Shown: positions 33,134 through 44,300, numbered from the stretch's first letter. The stretch is 64,000 nt of DNA from Acidobacteriota bacterium (GCA_038040445.1 JBBPIG010000002.1:1-64000); one strand, 5' to 3'. Numbers and translations: made by a program. The notes: generated by a model from the sequence alone, not told the origin.

Positions 33134-36100
33134 GTTTCCACGCGTGAAGACGCGTGGCCCCATTGAAGCCCGCCGCAAAGCCTATCGCGTCCATTGTCGG
33201 ATCTTCAGTTTCCACGCGTGAAGACGCGTGGCCCCATTGAAGCGTGAGCAGGTAAACCATCTCATGCGCCGGCGTCGTTCGAGTTTCCACGCGTGAAGAC
33301 GCGTGGCCCCATTGAAGCTCAAGCTCGTAGAAACGTAGGATGTCTGTAGTAGAGAGTTTCCACGCGTGAAGACGCGTGGCCCCATTGAAGCGCGAAGTTC
33401 CTCGATCTGCTCCCCGCTGATACGCAGCGTTTCCACGCGTGAAGACGCGTGGCCCCATTGAAGCTTTCCGGCCAGTTACAAGCAGGGCCAGTTCGTCATT
33501 GGTTTCCACGCGTGAAGACGCGTGGCCCCATTGAAGCGGTCTTACGCTTGCGCCCGTATTACAGGACAAATGAGGTTTCCACGCGTGAAGACGCGTGGCC
33601 CCATTGAAGCGAAATTCAGCAGATGTCTCAATAAGAGATTTTACAGTTGTTTCCACGCGTGAAGACGCGTGGCCCCATTGAAGCCTAAAACATACTCAAA
33701 CTTTTTGGCTACTGTTCATGTTGTTTCCACGCGTGAAGACGCGTGGCCCCATTGAAGCCACGTTGCCAATCCTTTGTAGGTGTCCAGCACACTTTGTTTC
33801 CACGCGTGAAGACGCGTGGCCCCATTGAAGCTTCTTCTCACTATCTAAAGGCGACTGATTTTGGATTGTTTCCACGCGTGAAGACGCGTGGCCCCATTGA
33901 AGCGCGACCATTTCGGTCACGGCGCAGCGGAGAAGCGCATGTTTCCACGCGTGAAGACGCGTGGCCCCATTGAAGCACGCGAAGCTGGCGTAGCTTCCTC
34001 CGCACGCACGCCACTGTTTCCACGCGTGAAGACGCGTGGCCCCATTGAAGCAGACACGGTTGTGTTGACGATAACGAGTGACTGGCTGGTTTCCACGCGT
34101 GAAGACGCGTGGCCCCATTGAAGCCAGGAGGCGGCGAAGTTCGCAGAGAAGGTGAGCGGGGTTTCCACGCGTGAAGACGCGTGGCCCCATTGAAGCGGTC
34201 ACTGCCGGCGACTGGTGTCGGATTTGCCGTGTGTTTCCACGCGTGAAGACGCGTGGCCCCATTGAAGCCACTTTTTCTCCCGTCAGTTTGTAGCGAAACA
34301 CCCTGTTTCCACGCGTGAAGACGCGTGGCCCCATTGAAGCGTTCACTGCGAGCCGCACATCGCGCTACGGATCAAGCGGTTTCCACGCGTGAAGACGCGT
34401 GGCCCCATTGAAGCTTTTCTCGATCTCGTTGCGTCGCCACAAGATGAACCTTGCGAGTTTCCACGCGTGAAGACGCGTGGCCCCATTGAAGCTCAGACAG
34501 GACACGCTGTTTTGCAAGACCCCGGCGAAAGGTTTCCACGCGTGAAGACGCGTGGCCCCATTGAAGCCCGCTTATAATGTTGCTTATAACTTAGCGAATG
34601 ACACAGTTTCCACGCGTGAAGACGCGTGGCCCCATTGAAGCAACCGATAGCGAGGGAAGACGTGATCGCGGGCCTGTGGTTTCCACGCGTGAAGACGCGT
34701 GGCCCCATTGAAGCATGGTGTCGTGAAGGTCCGTGTGAAAGTCTAATACGGTGTTTCCACGCGTGAAGACGCGTGGCCCCATTGAAGCCTCTAACACTCC
34801 ACTGGCCCAATCCAACTCCCCGAAGTTTCCACGCGTGAAGACGCGTGGCCCCATTGAAGCCTGCGCGTACTGCCCGACCAGACCGATCTCCGTGTCGTTT
34901 CCACGCGTGAAGACGCGTGGCCCCATTGAAGCATCGTGACGTTGCGTCGATCCGAATATGCCCCGAAGCGTTTCCACGCGTGAAGACGCGTGGCCCCATT
35001 GAAGCCGGCAGCACTCGGTCGGCTTGATCAGACTAAGAATGGTTTCCACGCGTGAAGACGCGTGGCCCCATTGAAGCCTCGGTCTCCCGCGCCTCTTACC
35101 AGTCGGTTTTCTAGTTTCCACGCGTGAAGACGCGTGGCCCCATTGAAGCATGTCCTCCTGCAAGCGAGAGAACGTGTCCGCGGTGTTTCCACGCGTGAAG
35201 ACGCGTGGCCCCATTGAAGCTGTGTGATGCCAATCTCTTTAGCCAACTGCATCGAAGAGTTTCCACGCGTGAAGACGCGTGGCCCCATTGAAGCCGAGAG
35301 TCTCACAGAGCCTTACTATCTTGCGCCGCTGTTTCCACGCGTGAAGACGCGTGGCCCCATTGAAGCAACGCTTTCTCTTGTTCGTGCATCAGCGCGATCG
35401 CCGGTTTCCACGCGTGAAGACGCGTGGCCCCATTGAAGCGGCGTTACCCTCGCGGACTCGGGCCGGTTCTCCCTTCGTTTCCACGCGTGAAGACGCGTGG
35501 CCCCATTGAAGCGTGGGGATGCAATGTCAGCGAATTCGCCTTTGTGCGTTTCCACGCGTGAAGACGCGTGGCCCCATTGAAGCGTGCGCGGTAGGTCATT
35601 GGTTGGCCTCGGTCAAGTCGTTTCCACGCGTGAAGACGCGTGGCCCCATTGAAGCGTAGCTGGTGGGTTCGTCCTGACCGGCACCTGTCCGGGTTTCCAC
35701 GCGTGAAGACGCGTGGCCCCATTGAAGCAAAGCGACGGCAGCGGTGACTTCGCAATCGCGGCGCTGGTTTCCACGCGTGAAGACGCGTGGCCCCATTGAA
35801 GCGCTTGGAAGATTTGGAACGCTGCGGTGCCGTCTGAAGGTTTCCACGCGTGAAGACGCGTGGCCCCATTGAAGCAAGGCTTCCCGCGAAGCTACCCTGC
35901 GCGCCCGTACCGTTTCCACGCGTGAAGACGCGTGGCCCCATTGAAGCTTCTCATGATTTAGAGAGAAGAGGAGAAGAGAAGAAGGTTTCCACGCGTGAAG
36001 ACGCGTGGCCCCATTGAAGCCTGTCGAGTCGGTCTTGGTTCGAAGGCCGCCGCCGCGGTTTCCACGCGTGAAGACGCGTGGCCCCATTGAAGCGCGTAGG

Positions 36101-36311
36101 TCGCCGACGAGTAGAAGACTCCATGCGCGAGGTTTCCACGCGTGAAGACGCGTGGCCCCATTGAAGCTCGGCGCGTCTCTTGCCCTCTTCAATTGCGAGC
36201 CGAGTTTCCACGCGTGAAGACGCGTGGCCCCATTGAAGCGTTCTTCATAGGGTTTCATCTTGAAGGTTGCAGCAAGTTTCCACGCGTGAAGACGCGTGGC
36301 CCCATTGAAGC
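33134..36311 (+). CRISPR. Type I-G CRISPR array: 44 repeats, 43 spacers
   Basis: I located 44 copies of a 36-base repeat, the first at 33134-33169 and the last at 36276-36311. It begins GTTTCCACGCGTGAAG and ends GTGGCCCCATTGAAGC. All copies appear identical. The repeat contains a perfect 8-bp stem CCACGCGT/ACGCGTGG with loop GAAG, a site for the Cas6-like enzyme. The repeat-to-repeat period averages 73 bases, so spacers average 37; the one at 34415-34456 is 42. ATTGAAGC at the 3' end would give the crRNA 5' handle. Spacers look unrelated to each other. I could not search for their targets. Confidence 0.99.
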
Positions 36312-36359
36312 GAATGCCCCCGCCGCAAGCGGCGGGGGCATTCGCTTCAATGGGGCCAC
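36296..36359. terminator. Perfect 31-bp-arm palindrome made from the end of the last CRISPR repeat
   Basis: The arm 36296-36326 begins with the last 16 bases of the final repeat (GTGGCCCCATTGAAGC) and continues GAATGCCCCCGCCGC. After two bases (AA) the arm 36329-36359 is its exact reverse complement, ending in the inverted repeat fragment GCTTCAATGGGGCCAC. It lies between the rightward array and the leftward oxidoreductase gene, so a two-way transcription stop is plausible. There is no U-tract on either side. Confidence 0.75.
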
Positions 36360-36450
36360 TTGCTGTTCAACCCCGGCTCGGAATCCTCGGAGTCCTTGTC
36401 CGCTTGCCTGAATGCAGCCATCCTCTAAGCGGTAGCCGAAAGAACATTCT

Positions 36451-37287
36451 TCACCCAATCAACGAAGCGTACTTATCGAGCAAGGGCAACACAGTGTCGC
36501 GCTCGGCGGGCGGAAGCATAAAGATCGCTCGCTCGACTCCTGCGCTTTCCAACTGTTCGAGGGCAGCGGGCTCGGGATTAGCTCCGAAGATCGTTATCGA
36601 AATCGACTTCGGATCGCGTCCGGCCGCTTCAGCTCGCTGACGAAGAGCCGCGATCTTGTCCGAAACATTCCCCACGCGAAACCCAATCGGCATCCATCCA
36701 TCACAGAACTCGATCACCCTGTCAAAAGTAGTAGGACCGTCGCCGCCCATCAGTATCGGCGGATGCGGCTTCTGCAGCGGTTTTGGATACGACCAGACCT
36801 TGTCGAAGTTGACAAACTCGCCGTGAAACTCGGCTTCATCCCTGGTCCAGATCTCTTTCATTGCAAGCACTCGCTCGCGGAGCACTCGCCATCGCTGCTT
36901 GTAATTAGTGCCATGGTTCTCCATCTCTTCGGCGTTCCATCCGCCGCCGATGCCGAAGACAAATCGGCCGCCGGAGAGAACGTCGAGACTGGCTACCTCT
37001 TTCGCCGTTGTGATCGGGTCGCGCTCGATGATCAGACAGATGCCCGTCGCGACGCGTAGCTTTGTTGTAGCAATCGCCGCGGCAGTCAACGCGACAAACG
37101 GGTCGTGGGTGTGCCAATACTCTTTGGGGAGATCTCCGCCCGCGGGATAAGGTGTGCGGCGGTTTGCCGGAATGTGCGTATGCTCCGGCAGCCAAAGCGA
37201 TTCGAACCCGCGTTGTTCGAGCTCGCGAGCCAGTTCGTCCGGACGAATCGCATAATCGGTTGCGAATATTCCTGCTCCGAAAAGCAT
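36451..37287 (-). CDS. LLM-class (luciferase-like) F420-dependent oxidoreductase
   Basis: The 278-aa product has family features: MLFGAGIFATDYAI, GFESLWLPEHTHIPA, DPFVALTAAAIATTKLRVAT, TAKEVASLDVLSGGRFVFGI, GGGWNAEEMENHG and KPHPPILMGGDGPTTFDR. This fits TIM-barrel flavin/F420 oxidoreductases; the substrate cannot be told. The start at 37287 follows AGGAGGG. It is a single gene convergent with the CRISPR array and probably not part of the immune system. Confidence 0.88.
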   Translation of the reverse strand: MLFGAGIFATDYAIRPDELARELEQRGFESLWLPEHTHIPANRRTPYPAGGDLPKEYWHTHDPFVALTAAAIATTKLRVATGICLIIERDPITTAKEVASLDVLSGGRFVFGIGGGWNAEEMENHGTNYKQRWRVLRERVLAMKEIWTRDEAEFHGEFVNFDKVWSYPKPLQKPHPPILMGGDGPTTFDRVIEFCDGWMPIGFRVGNVSDKIAALRQRAEAAGRDPKSISITIFGANPEPAALEQLESAGVERAIFMLPPAERDTVLPLLDKYASLIG

Positions 37288-37357
37288 GTAGCCCTCCTGA
37301 TTTGAAATGTGAGAAGCACGCGCATGATACAGCGCCCCGCGCGATCGGTGCTAGCCG

Positions 37358-37579
37358 AGTAGTGTCCTAATCTTGTGTTGATATTTGCAGGTGGCCGGGC
37401 GCACGACTCGATTACGGGCGACGGAATATTTGGACCGCGGCGGCCTTTGTGCGTTGCCGCCGCTTTTGGTTATCGCCCACGAAACGACAGAAAGCGGTGG
37501 CAACGCAAAGACGCCACCGCAGTATACGCGGTCGCTTGATAAGTGTCCTAGTCGACCAACACAAGATTAGAACACTACC
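37358..37579. mobile_element. MITE-like element (222 bp) with 8-bp target duplication
   Basis: Terminal inverted repeats of about 22 bases (GTAGTGTCCTAATCTTGTG starting at 37359, and its partner ending at 37578) differ at one position. The 8-bp direct repeat GCTAGCCG flanks them at 37350-37357 and 37580-37587, as a target-site duplication. Inside is an inverted REP pair with GCGGCGGC...GCCGCCGC-type hairpins (near 37436 and 37500). No transposase is encoded. I see nothing else in the gap 37588-37757. Confidence 0.7.
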
Positions 37580-37757
37580 GCTAGCCGGGCGGTCAAGAAT
37601 TAGCGGCCGCAGCGTTGATAGGGCGTATCAACGATGGTAGTATGCGCCCTTCTCAATAAGCCAACGCATCACATGACAAACGCTCGCGAGAAGGCGACTC
37701 GCTAGCTAAAGTCGTTGACATTTTGTGCAGGGCTAGAACCTCAAAGGAGCCACCCGA

Positions 37758-38492
37758 ATGCCGGTTGATCATGTGCTGTTGATCTGCGTCGCGATTCTAG
37801 TCGTAGCTTTTCTCTATTCGTCGGTCGGCCACGCCGGAGCATCCGGCTACATCGCCGTAATGACTCTGTTCGGGCTCGCGCCGCCGGTTATCAAACCGGC
37901 AGCTCTCGTGCTGAACATTCTTGTAGCCAGTCTGACTGCGTGGCAATTCTGGAAGGCAGGCCATTTTTCGTGGCGTCTATTCTGGCCGTTCGCAGTGTTG
38001 TCGGCTCCTTTCGCTTTTCTCGGCGGCTACATCAACCTGCCGACTCAAGCTTTCAAGATTCTTGTTGGCCTGGTTCTCCTTTATTCGGCCGCGCGCTTTT
38101 TGATTGAGACAGGGCGCGATCACGAGCCGACGGAGCCTTCAAGACCGATAGCTATTTCGGTGGGGGCTGGGCTTGGACTTCTTTCGGGGTTGACGGGAAC
38201 GGGCGGCGGCATCTTTCTTACCCCCCTGGTGATTTTCATGCGCTGGGCCAGAACCAAAACTGCTTCCGCCGTTTCGGCGCTGTTCATTCTTGTCAATTCG
38301 ATTTCCGGTCTGCTCGGCAACATCAGCAGCACCAAACAGCTTCCATTCTTTGCGTTACCCATGGCTGTTGCCGCCGTAGCGGGCGGGGCGGCCGGCTCTT
38401 ATCTCGGGAGCCGGCAGTTCTCTCCCGGTTTCATCAAGAAGCTCCTGGCTATCGTGCTTACGATTGCCGGAATAAAGCTGATCTTCGCGTGA
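37758..38492 (+). CDS. TauE/SafE-family permease
   Basis: The 244-aa product is a membrane protein with about eight hydrophobic segments. It has the family pattern LYSSVGHAGASGYIAVMTLF near the start and GLLSGLTGTGGGIFLTPLVI in the second half, plus GAAGSYLGSR. Members move sulfite, sulfoacetate or related organic anions out of the cell or are of unknown specificity. The start ATG 37758 follows AAAGGAG. It is a single gene with no clear partners. Confidence 0.88.
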   Translation: MPVDHVLLICVAILVVAFLYSSVGHAGASGYIAVMTLFGLAPPVIKPAALVLNILVASLTAWQFWKAGHFSWRLFWPFAVLSAPFAFLGGYINLPTQAFKILVGLVLLYSAARFLIETGRDHEPTEPSRPIAISVGAGLGLLSGLTGTGGGIFLTPLVIFMRWARTKTASAVSALFILVNSISGLLGNISSTKQLPFFALPMAVAAVAGGAAGSYLGSRQFSPGFIKKLLAIVLTIAGIKLIFA

Positions 38493-38576
38493 TGATTGAG
38501 CTGATAAGGCATTGTGTCCTGAGCATTGAGCACCCGACATCAACGCCCTTCTGGATTTCAACCGGCCGCACAATTA

Positions 38577-39434
38577 TCAACCGCCCAATTCCTCGCGCAG
38601 CATCTTCAGAGCAAGCTTCTCCTCCTCCTTGAATCGGTTTGCCACGCCCCGCTGCACCGCGGGTGAGGCCCTCGGAAAATGGACTAAAATGCCGTTCGAG
38701 CCTTTCCTTCCTCGCTCAGCGTAAATCGCGCTTATGAGCGCGCCATCGAATCCCGCATCCTCGCGGGTGACACGGACGGCGCCGATCGCCGCACCGACAA
38801 TAGAACTGCCGCTACCATGCTGAACGGAAGTCGACCACACGGCATCCTGCAGTGTGCCGGACCTGCTCTCGACATCCAATCCATTCTCGGTTTTGATTTT
38901 GTTAACCAGCGGATCGAAGTGAGTTTTCTTGATGAAAGCGTGTTGGCTTTCTTGAAATGCTTCTGCGTGGGTGGCAGCAAGGTTCTTCCAAGCTGCTGTG
39001 AAGGCGGGGGTGCCCGGGTCGAGGTCCCTGAAGTTCTCCACAAACGCGAAGCCTGGCTGACGGACAAACCGTTTTGCCGTCCCTCCTCCAGGCTTGCTCG
39101 TCATCTGATAGGAGCCATATGACGGCCCGCCAGGATCTCCTTCTCCGCCTGATACAGTGCCGGGTCCCCTTCCACTCGTTTCAAATCTCTCAGATAGTTT
39201 TCCCAATGTCCTGCCCGCCGCAGCCGGTCGAGATCTCGTTCCAATGGTAGGACCAGGGCTAGTCTCTACCGGTTCAGGCTCGGTGTTACCTGGTATTGTC
39301 ACCTCATCGCCCACGTTTATGGCATTTGGGTGTGTCTTGAATTGAGGGTTGGCGTCGAGCAATTGAGCCAGCGTAATCCCATTGGCCTGGGCAATTCGCA
39401 AGAGGGTTTCTCCTGACTTTACTTTGTGGGTCAC
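38577..39434 (-). CDS. LysM protein with a putative cell-wall-hydrolase-like C-terminal domain
   Basis: Residues 3-48 form a LysM peptidoglycan-binding domain (SGETLLRIAQANGITLAQLL, INVGDEVTIP). From about residue 85 the sequence (SERFETSGRGPGTVSGGEGD, GGPSYGSYQM) resembles lysozyme-like or chitosanase-like domains of phage tail and lysin proteins; this is a weaker call. No signal peptide is seen. The start is GTG 39434 with AAAGGAG eight bases upstream. It may be a prophage or contractile-system remnant or a secreted muralytic enzyme. Confidence 0.7.
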   Translation of the reverse strand: MTHKVKSGETLLRIAQANGITLAQLLDANPQFKTHPNAINVGDEVTIPGNTEPEPVETSPGPTIGTRSRPAAAGRTLGKLSERFETSGRGPGTVSGGEGDPGGPSYGSYQMTSKPGGGTAKRFVRQPGFAFVENFRDLDPGTPAFTAAWKNLAATHAEAFQESQHAFIKKTHFDPLVNKIKTENGLDVESRSGTLQDAVWSTSVQHGSGSSIVGAAIGAVRVTREDAGFDGALISAIYAERGRKGSNGILVHFPRASPAVQRGVANRFKEEEKLALKMLREELGG

Positions 39435-39966
39435 GGTCTAGTCTCCTTTCATTTCGGTGCTAGTCCTACATAAATTGGCATTGAGACGACTACCCAAAAC
39501 GGCGCTTCGTTCCAGGAGTGTGCTCGTATATGTATGCCGGTAGCGCGCAAAAGATTTCTACGTTATTCGGTAGTGCCCATTCAGATTGGTGATCTTCAAT
39601 CAATCGTTATAGCTGTCGCACAGGTCGCATAGCAACCTCTCGGGACATTAACTCTGACGGACTTACACGATCTGTCATCGCCTCGTGACAAGTCGTGCTA
39701 CCTGGGCAGGTGATGTCTTGAGACGTTATGCTTGTACAACAATTAGCTCGATCAAGCTGACGTATTGCGCGTGGCACAGCCATTGCAACTCTTTGCTGCT
39801 CCGAAACCTTAGCCGGTGAAGGTAGCCCAATCGGTTACCGCAAAACTCAAAGAGCGCTGTGAGAGTCGATGTTGGAAGGATGAAGTAACAGGGCGACATC
39901 ATCCTCCTTCGATTTTTGCGCGCCACTTCTAACGAGCAGTTGAGAACAAGGAAAGGCGAACGATTT
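39435..39966. other. Intergenic region with no recognised feature
   Basis: About 530 bases between the LysM gene and the small ORF at 39967. Several short frames occur on both strands, but none has a ribosome site plus protein-like composition that I trust. The base composition is more AT-rich than the flanks, and no clear hairpin or repeat stands out. Confidence 0.5.
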
Positions 39967-40191
39967 ATGCTGAACAGCGTGAATGGGAAGCGAGAACTAG
40001 ACCGCGTGAGTATGCTCATACGTGCTCTCTCTGAAGAGATGACACAGGAGCGACCTCACAGCGTAGGCAGCGCGTCACGAGATGCTATTCCGACACAGAT
40101 GAAAGAAGCATTGTATGAGTTGCGCCTGCGGAAGCTGTTGATAAGCGCCTTGGTTAGCTCCGACCGCACCGCCGATACCATAAGTCACTAG
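39967..40191 (+). CDS. Small hypothetical protein (74 aa)
   Basis: A frame from ATG 39967 (MLNSVNGKRELDRVSMLIRA) with AGGAAAGG ten bases upstream encodes a charged, helical product with no known motif. The ribosome site and codon use make it a possible gene, but its small size and isolation leave doubt. No partner is evident; the neighbouring VIT1-like gene is on the other strand. Confidence 0.4.
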   Translation: MLNSVNGKRELDRVSMLIRALSEEMTQERPHSVGSASRDAIPTQMKEALYELRLRKLLISALVSSDRTADTISH

Positions 40192-40239
40192 CTCTAGGTC
40201 GACGGAGTCTATCAGTGCCGCTTTTGAGTGATCGGCGTT

Positions 40240-40935
40240 CTATGAGATCACCTTCGCGATTAGGAAGGCCGCGCCTGCCGCAAGACTTCCAACAAGCGCG
40301 GTTTCCAATGCGCTTCTAAAAGGCCTCGCTGTAGTGAATCGGCCCTTGATAAAGCCGAAAACAAACAACGCCACCAGCGTGACCGCCACCGAGAAAAGCA
40401 GCGCGCGGTGGATGCTTGAAATCAAAATGTAGGGCGTAAGCGGGATCATCCCTCCAGCCATGTACGCGCCGCCGATCGTCAATGCGCTGATACGCGCGCG
40501 CTCGGGCTTAGGCTCCTCCAGACCCAGCTCAAATCGCATCATGAAATCGACCCAAGCCTTCGGCCGTTCACTCAACGCGTGTACCACCGGAGCGACTTGT
40601 TCTCTTGTAAGCCCGTAACCCCGAAAGACCTGGGCTACTTCTTCCATCTCCTCCTCGGGTATTTCGGCGACTTCCTTTTGCTCGCGGCGTTGTTCGCTGG
40701 CGTAGTGCTCGGCATCGCTCTTCGCCGCCAGGTATCCACCGAGACCCATCGCGATCGAGCCGGCGGCAATTTCGGCGAGCCCGGCGGTCACGATGATAGC
40801 AGTGGAATCGACCGCCCCTGAAAGACCTGCCGCCAACGCGAACGGTACGGTCAGCCCGTCGGCCATTCCTATAACGACGTCTCGCACGGTTGCGCTCGCG
40901 GTGAAGTGGCGCTCAGTGTGGTGTGTTTGTGGCAT
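40240..40935 (-). CDS. VIT1/CCC1-family metal transporter
   Basis: The 231-aa product has the VIT1/CCC1 layout: an N-terminal pair of membrane segments with VRDVVIGMADGLTVPFALAA and AEIAAGSIAMGLGGYLAAKS, a charged middle region (EQRREQKEVAEIPEEEMEE) and three C-terminal membrane segments. Such proteins move iron or manganese, often out of the cytoplasm. The glutamate-rich middle helices are the usual metal-binding part. The start at 40935 follows GGAGAAAG. Confidence 0.9.
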   Translation of the reverse strand: MPQTHHTERHFTASATVRDVVIGMADGLTVPFALAAGLSGAVDSTAIIVTAGLAEIAAGSIAMGLGGYLAAKSDAEHYASEQRREQKEVAEIPEEEMEEVAQVFRGYGLTREQVAPVVHALSERPKAWVDFMMRFELGLEEPKPERARISALTIGGAYMAGGMIPLTPYILISSIHRALLFSVAVTLVALFVFGFIKGRFTTARPFRSALETALVGSLAAGAAFLIAKVIS

Positions 40936-41364
40936 GCTCTTTCTCCGGTTTGATCTTCCGCTTTATGCTAAAGACTGCGGAGTCATCATCATGCGCGCCT
41001 CAGGGCGCGGCGGCAATCCCCGTTCTGAATTGAAGATCCGGGTAGCGTCCTACCCGCGCCTTTACTTTTCATAGGTACGCGAATATTCTTTCGAGGTCCA
41101 CACAGCGAGGCGCTCGTCGCAAATCAATAGCAACGCCATCTGCTCCTAGCGCGCGTGATTGCTAGGTTGGTTCACAAACGGACTAACACACTTAGCGTGG
41201 TGATTGGATCTTTGTAACACCTGACGCCGTCGCTGCCGCGAAGCGCTCCTCCCGAAACGAGCTACGCTGCTCCCGACGGATTGAGGCCCATCGCACTCAC
41301 GGCCAGTTCCTAGACACGATTTCGTAGCTGCGGTGATACTGATCTCACCGAGAAGGAAAGAAGC
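40936..41364. other. Intergenic region between divergent genes
   Basis: About 430 bases between the divergently transcribed VIT1-like gene and the large surface-protein gene. It must hold both promoters, but I could not pick a convincing -35/-10 pair. The only clear signal is GAGAAGGAAAG just before ATG 41365, the ribosome site of the right-hand gene. Confidence 0.5.
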
Positions 41365-44300
41365 ATGAAAAGGCAGTTCGCTTTCGCTTGGATGGCATCG
41401 GGATTGGCTCTGATGCTGCTTCCATTCAGCGTGTTCTTGAAGACTTCGGCAAGCAACTCGATATCGAAAGCCGTAGCGCCTGAGCTCGCCCGCCTTGGTG
41501 ATCGAGCAACCGTACACGCAGTGGGCCTGGGCGCGCCTCGAATCAATCTCGCCGATGGTCGCGAACTGCTAACGGCTTACGCCGGCGATCCGGAAGCTCA
41601 ACGGCTGCTGCAACAGAACCTTGCTCAACCTCTCGCGATTGCCTCGTCCGATTTTGACGAGGATGGCGTGCCGGACCTCGTCACCGGATACGCTGCGCCA
41701 AACGGCGGAGTACTTACACTGCACCGCGGCAATGTCGATTCGATCTATCCCAATACGCTCGAAGCTCAGCAACGCAGGGCCGCCGGCACTTTTACGAATG
41801 CGCCCTTCCTATCGCCCGCGCGGGCCCTCGAAACACCGCGGCCCGGTGACTTCATCGGTTGTGGAGACTTCGACGCCGATGGTCACTGGGACGTTGTGAC
41901 GGCAGCTCGCGGTGGCCGTGCTCTGCACTTCTTCCTCGGAGACGGGCACGGCAATCTGAGCGCGGCCAGACAGCTCGAGCTTTCAGGTACAGTGACTGCG
42001 TTGGCCACGGGAGAAATCAATCGCGCTGACGGCTTGACCGATTTGATTGTTGGAATAGCTGCGGCGGGTGGGCCGCAGGCTCTGGTCTTCGAAGGCCCGG
42101 AAGGAGCTTTGAGAGCCAAACCTGAGACATTTGCTCTGCCGGCGGTGGCGACGGCAATGGCGCTAGGTAGATTGGATGACGATTACACTGCGGATCTCGT
42201 GGTGGCGGCAGGCAGCGATCTCATCGTTGTGTACGGGCGCGATCGAAAGCTATCGATGGGTGAGATAGCACAGAGGAAAGTTCCTCGAGCGCGTATCAGC
42301 CGGCGCTCCCTTGCCTTCGCGGTGCGGTCACTCGCAATAGGCAACTTCAAAGGCGATCAGACGACGGGCCTGTCACTGCTTACAGACAAGGGCAACGTCC
42401 ACCTGCTGAGGCGGACGCCGGTCAACGCAAAAGAGAAGAAGGAACCCAACCGGATCGAGAGGTGGAAAGACGAAATCTTGAGCACCGGGTATTGGCCACT
42501 GGCCACTGCAATGGTTACGGCGCGAGTGTCCAGCGTTCCATCGGATAGTCTAGTGATAGTTGATTCCGGAAGCGAAAAGCTGCACGTGATCGCGGCCAGC
42601 GCCGCGACCCGGCAACAGAAAGCTTTGGGTCTTCAGTCTGTTTCCTTCGACGTCGAGGGCGCGCCGATAGCCGTTCTTCCAATGCGATTGAATTCCGATG
42701 CGCTCAGCGATCTGGTCATCCTTCGAAAGGGAGGGGCTGCGCCGTCCGTGGCAATTACATCCCTAGCGAATACCTTCAATGTGAGTAGCAGCGGTGACAA
42801 TGGCGGAGTGGATCCAGCTCCCAACGGGGACACGGGAACACTGCGACAAGCAATCGTGGATTCAAACGCAACCGTGGGCGCAGACACAATCACCTTTAGC
42901 ATCGGCACGGGACAGCAGACGATCAACGTGCTATCAGCTCTGCCAGACATCACCGAAGCCGTGACCATAGACGGCACCACGCAACCGGGCTTTGCCGGCA
43001 CTCCCCTCATCGAATTGAACGGGGGCAATTTGAATCTCGACGGCCTGACGATCACCGCCGCGGGCTGCACCATTCGCGGGCTGGTCGTTAACCGCTTTGA
43101 CGGGAGTGGTGGGATCGTGATTCAGGGGGCCGGCGCCACCGGCACCCTGATTGAAGGCAATTTCATCGGCACCAACAACGCCGGCATCGACGCCCTGCCG
43201 AACGGAGGCGACGGCGTCTTCATCAGTGGCGCTCCCAACACTGTGGTCGGCGGGACCACCGCGGCGGCTCGCAACCTCATCTCCGGCAATGGCAACGACG
43301 CCATCAACCACCAAGGCGTCAACTCATCGGGGACCCTGATCCAGGGGAACTTCATGGGGACCGACGTCACCGGTACCAGCGCCGTGCCGAACAACAATAG
43401 CGCGGTCTTCTTTTTTAACTCGTCTAACAACATCATCGGCGGGACCGCGCCGGGCGCCGGCAACGTGATCTCCGGCACGAACGGCGGCGACGGCGTTTCC
43501 TTCGACAGTTCCACCACGAACGGCAACATGGTGCAGGGCAACTTCATCGGCACCAACGCCGCCGGCACCGCCCCCATCGGGAATTCGGGCAGTGGCGTTC
43601 TCATACAAAATAGCGCCTCGAACAACCTCGTCGGCGGGACGACGGCCCAGGCGCGCAACGTCATTTCCGGCAACGGCGCTCGGGGGATAGACATCCAGCC
43701 GAACGGGGCGGGGAGCCTGATCCAGGGTAACTTCATCGGCACCAACGCCGCCGGCACCGCCGCCCTCGGCAACGGCGAGTGGGGCGTCAACATTCTAGCC
43801 TCGGGCACCGCGGTCGGCGGTACGGCGGCAGGCGCGGGGAACCGCATCGCCTTTAACGTCCTCGACGGGGTGATTGTTGCCTCCGGCGTGGCTAACGCGA
43901 TTGTGATTCTCTCGAATTCCATATTCTCCAACGGGGAGTTGGGAATCGACCTCAGCCCTGACGGCGTGACGCCGAACGACCTGGGCGACGGCGACAGCGG
44001 GCCGAATAACCTGCAGAATTTTCCCGAGATCACCTCCGCCATGAGCTCGGGCACCAACACGACAATTCAGGGGACGCTCAACTCGGCGGCGAGCACAGAC
44101 TTCACCATTGAGTTCTTCGCCAACCCGGCCTGCGACCCGTCCGGCAACGGCGAGGGCGAGACTTTTCTCGGCTCGACGCTGGTGACAACCAACGGCAGCG
44201 GCAACGCCAACATTAACGTGATACTGGCGAGTGCGACGAGCCTCGGGGAAGCTGTCACCGCAACGGCGACCGATCCAAGTGGAAATACCTCAGAGTTCTC

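Noticed and set aside
32951-33166. A 71-codon frame from TTG through the leader into the first CRISPR repeat
   Set aside because: It overlaps the cas2 end and continues into the repeat; no ribosome site. Most likely chance coding in the leader.
33120-36258. Long open frames of repeating MGPRVFTRG / FNGATRLHAWK type
   Set aside because: They are translations of the CRISPR repeat and its complement, not proteins.
36344-36359. Anti-repeat read as part of a tracrRNA
   Set aside because: No Cas9 or Cas12 gene is present and the system is type I-G, which does not use tracrRNA.
43122-44060. Minus-strand 312-codon frame inside the giant surface gene
   Set aside because: It is a shadow of the repetitive beta-helix coding sequence, with proline-rich composition and no ribosome site.
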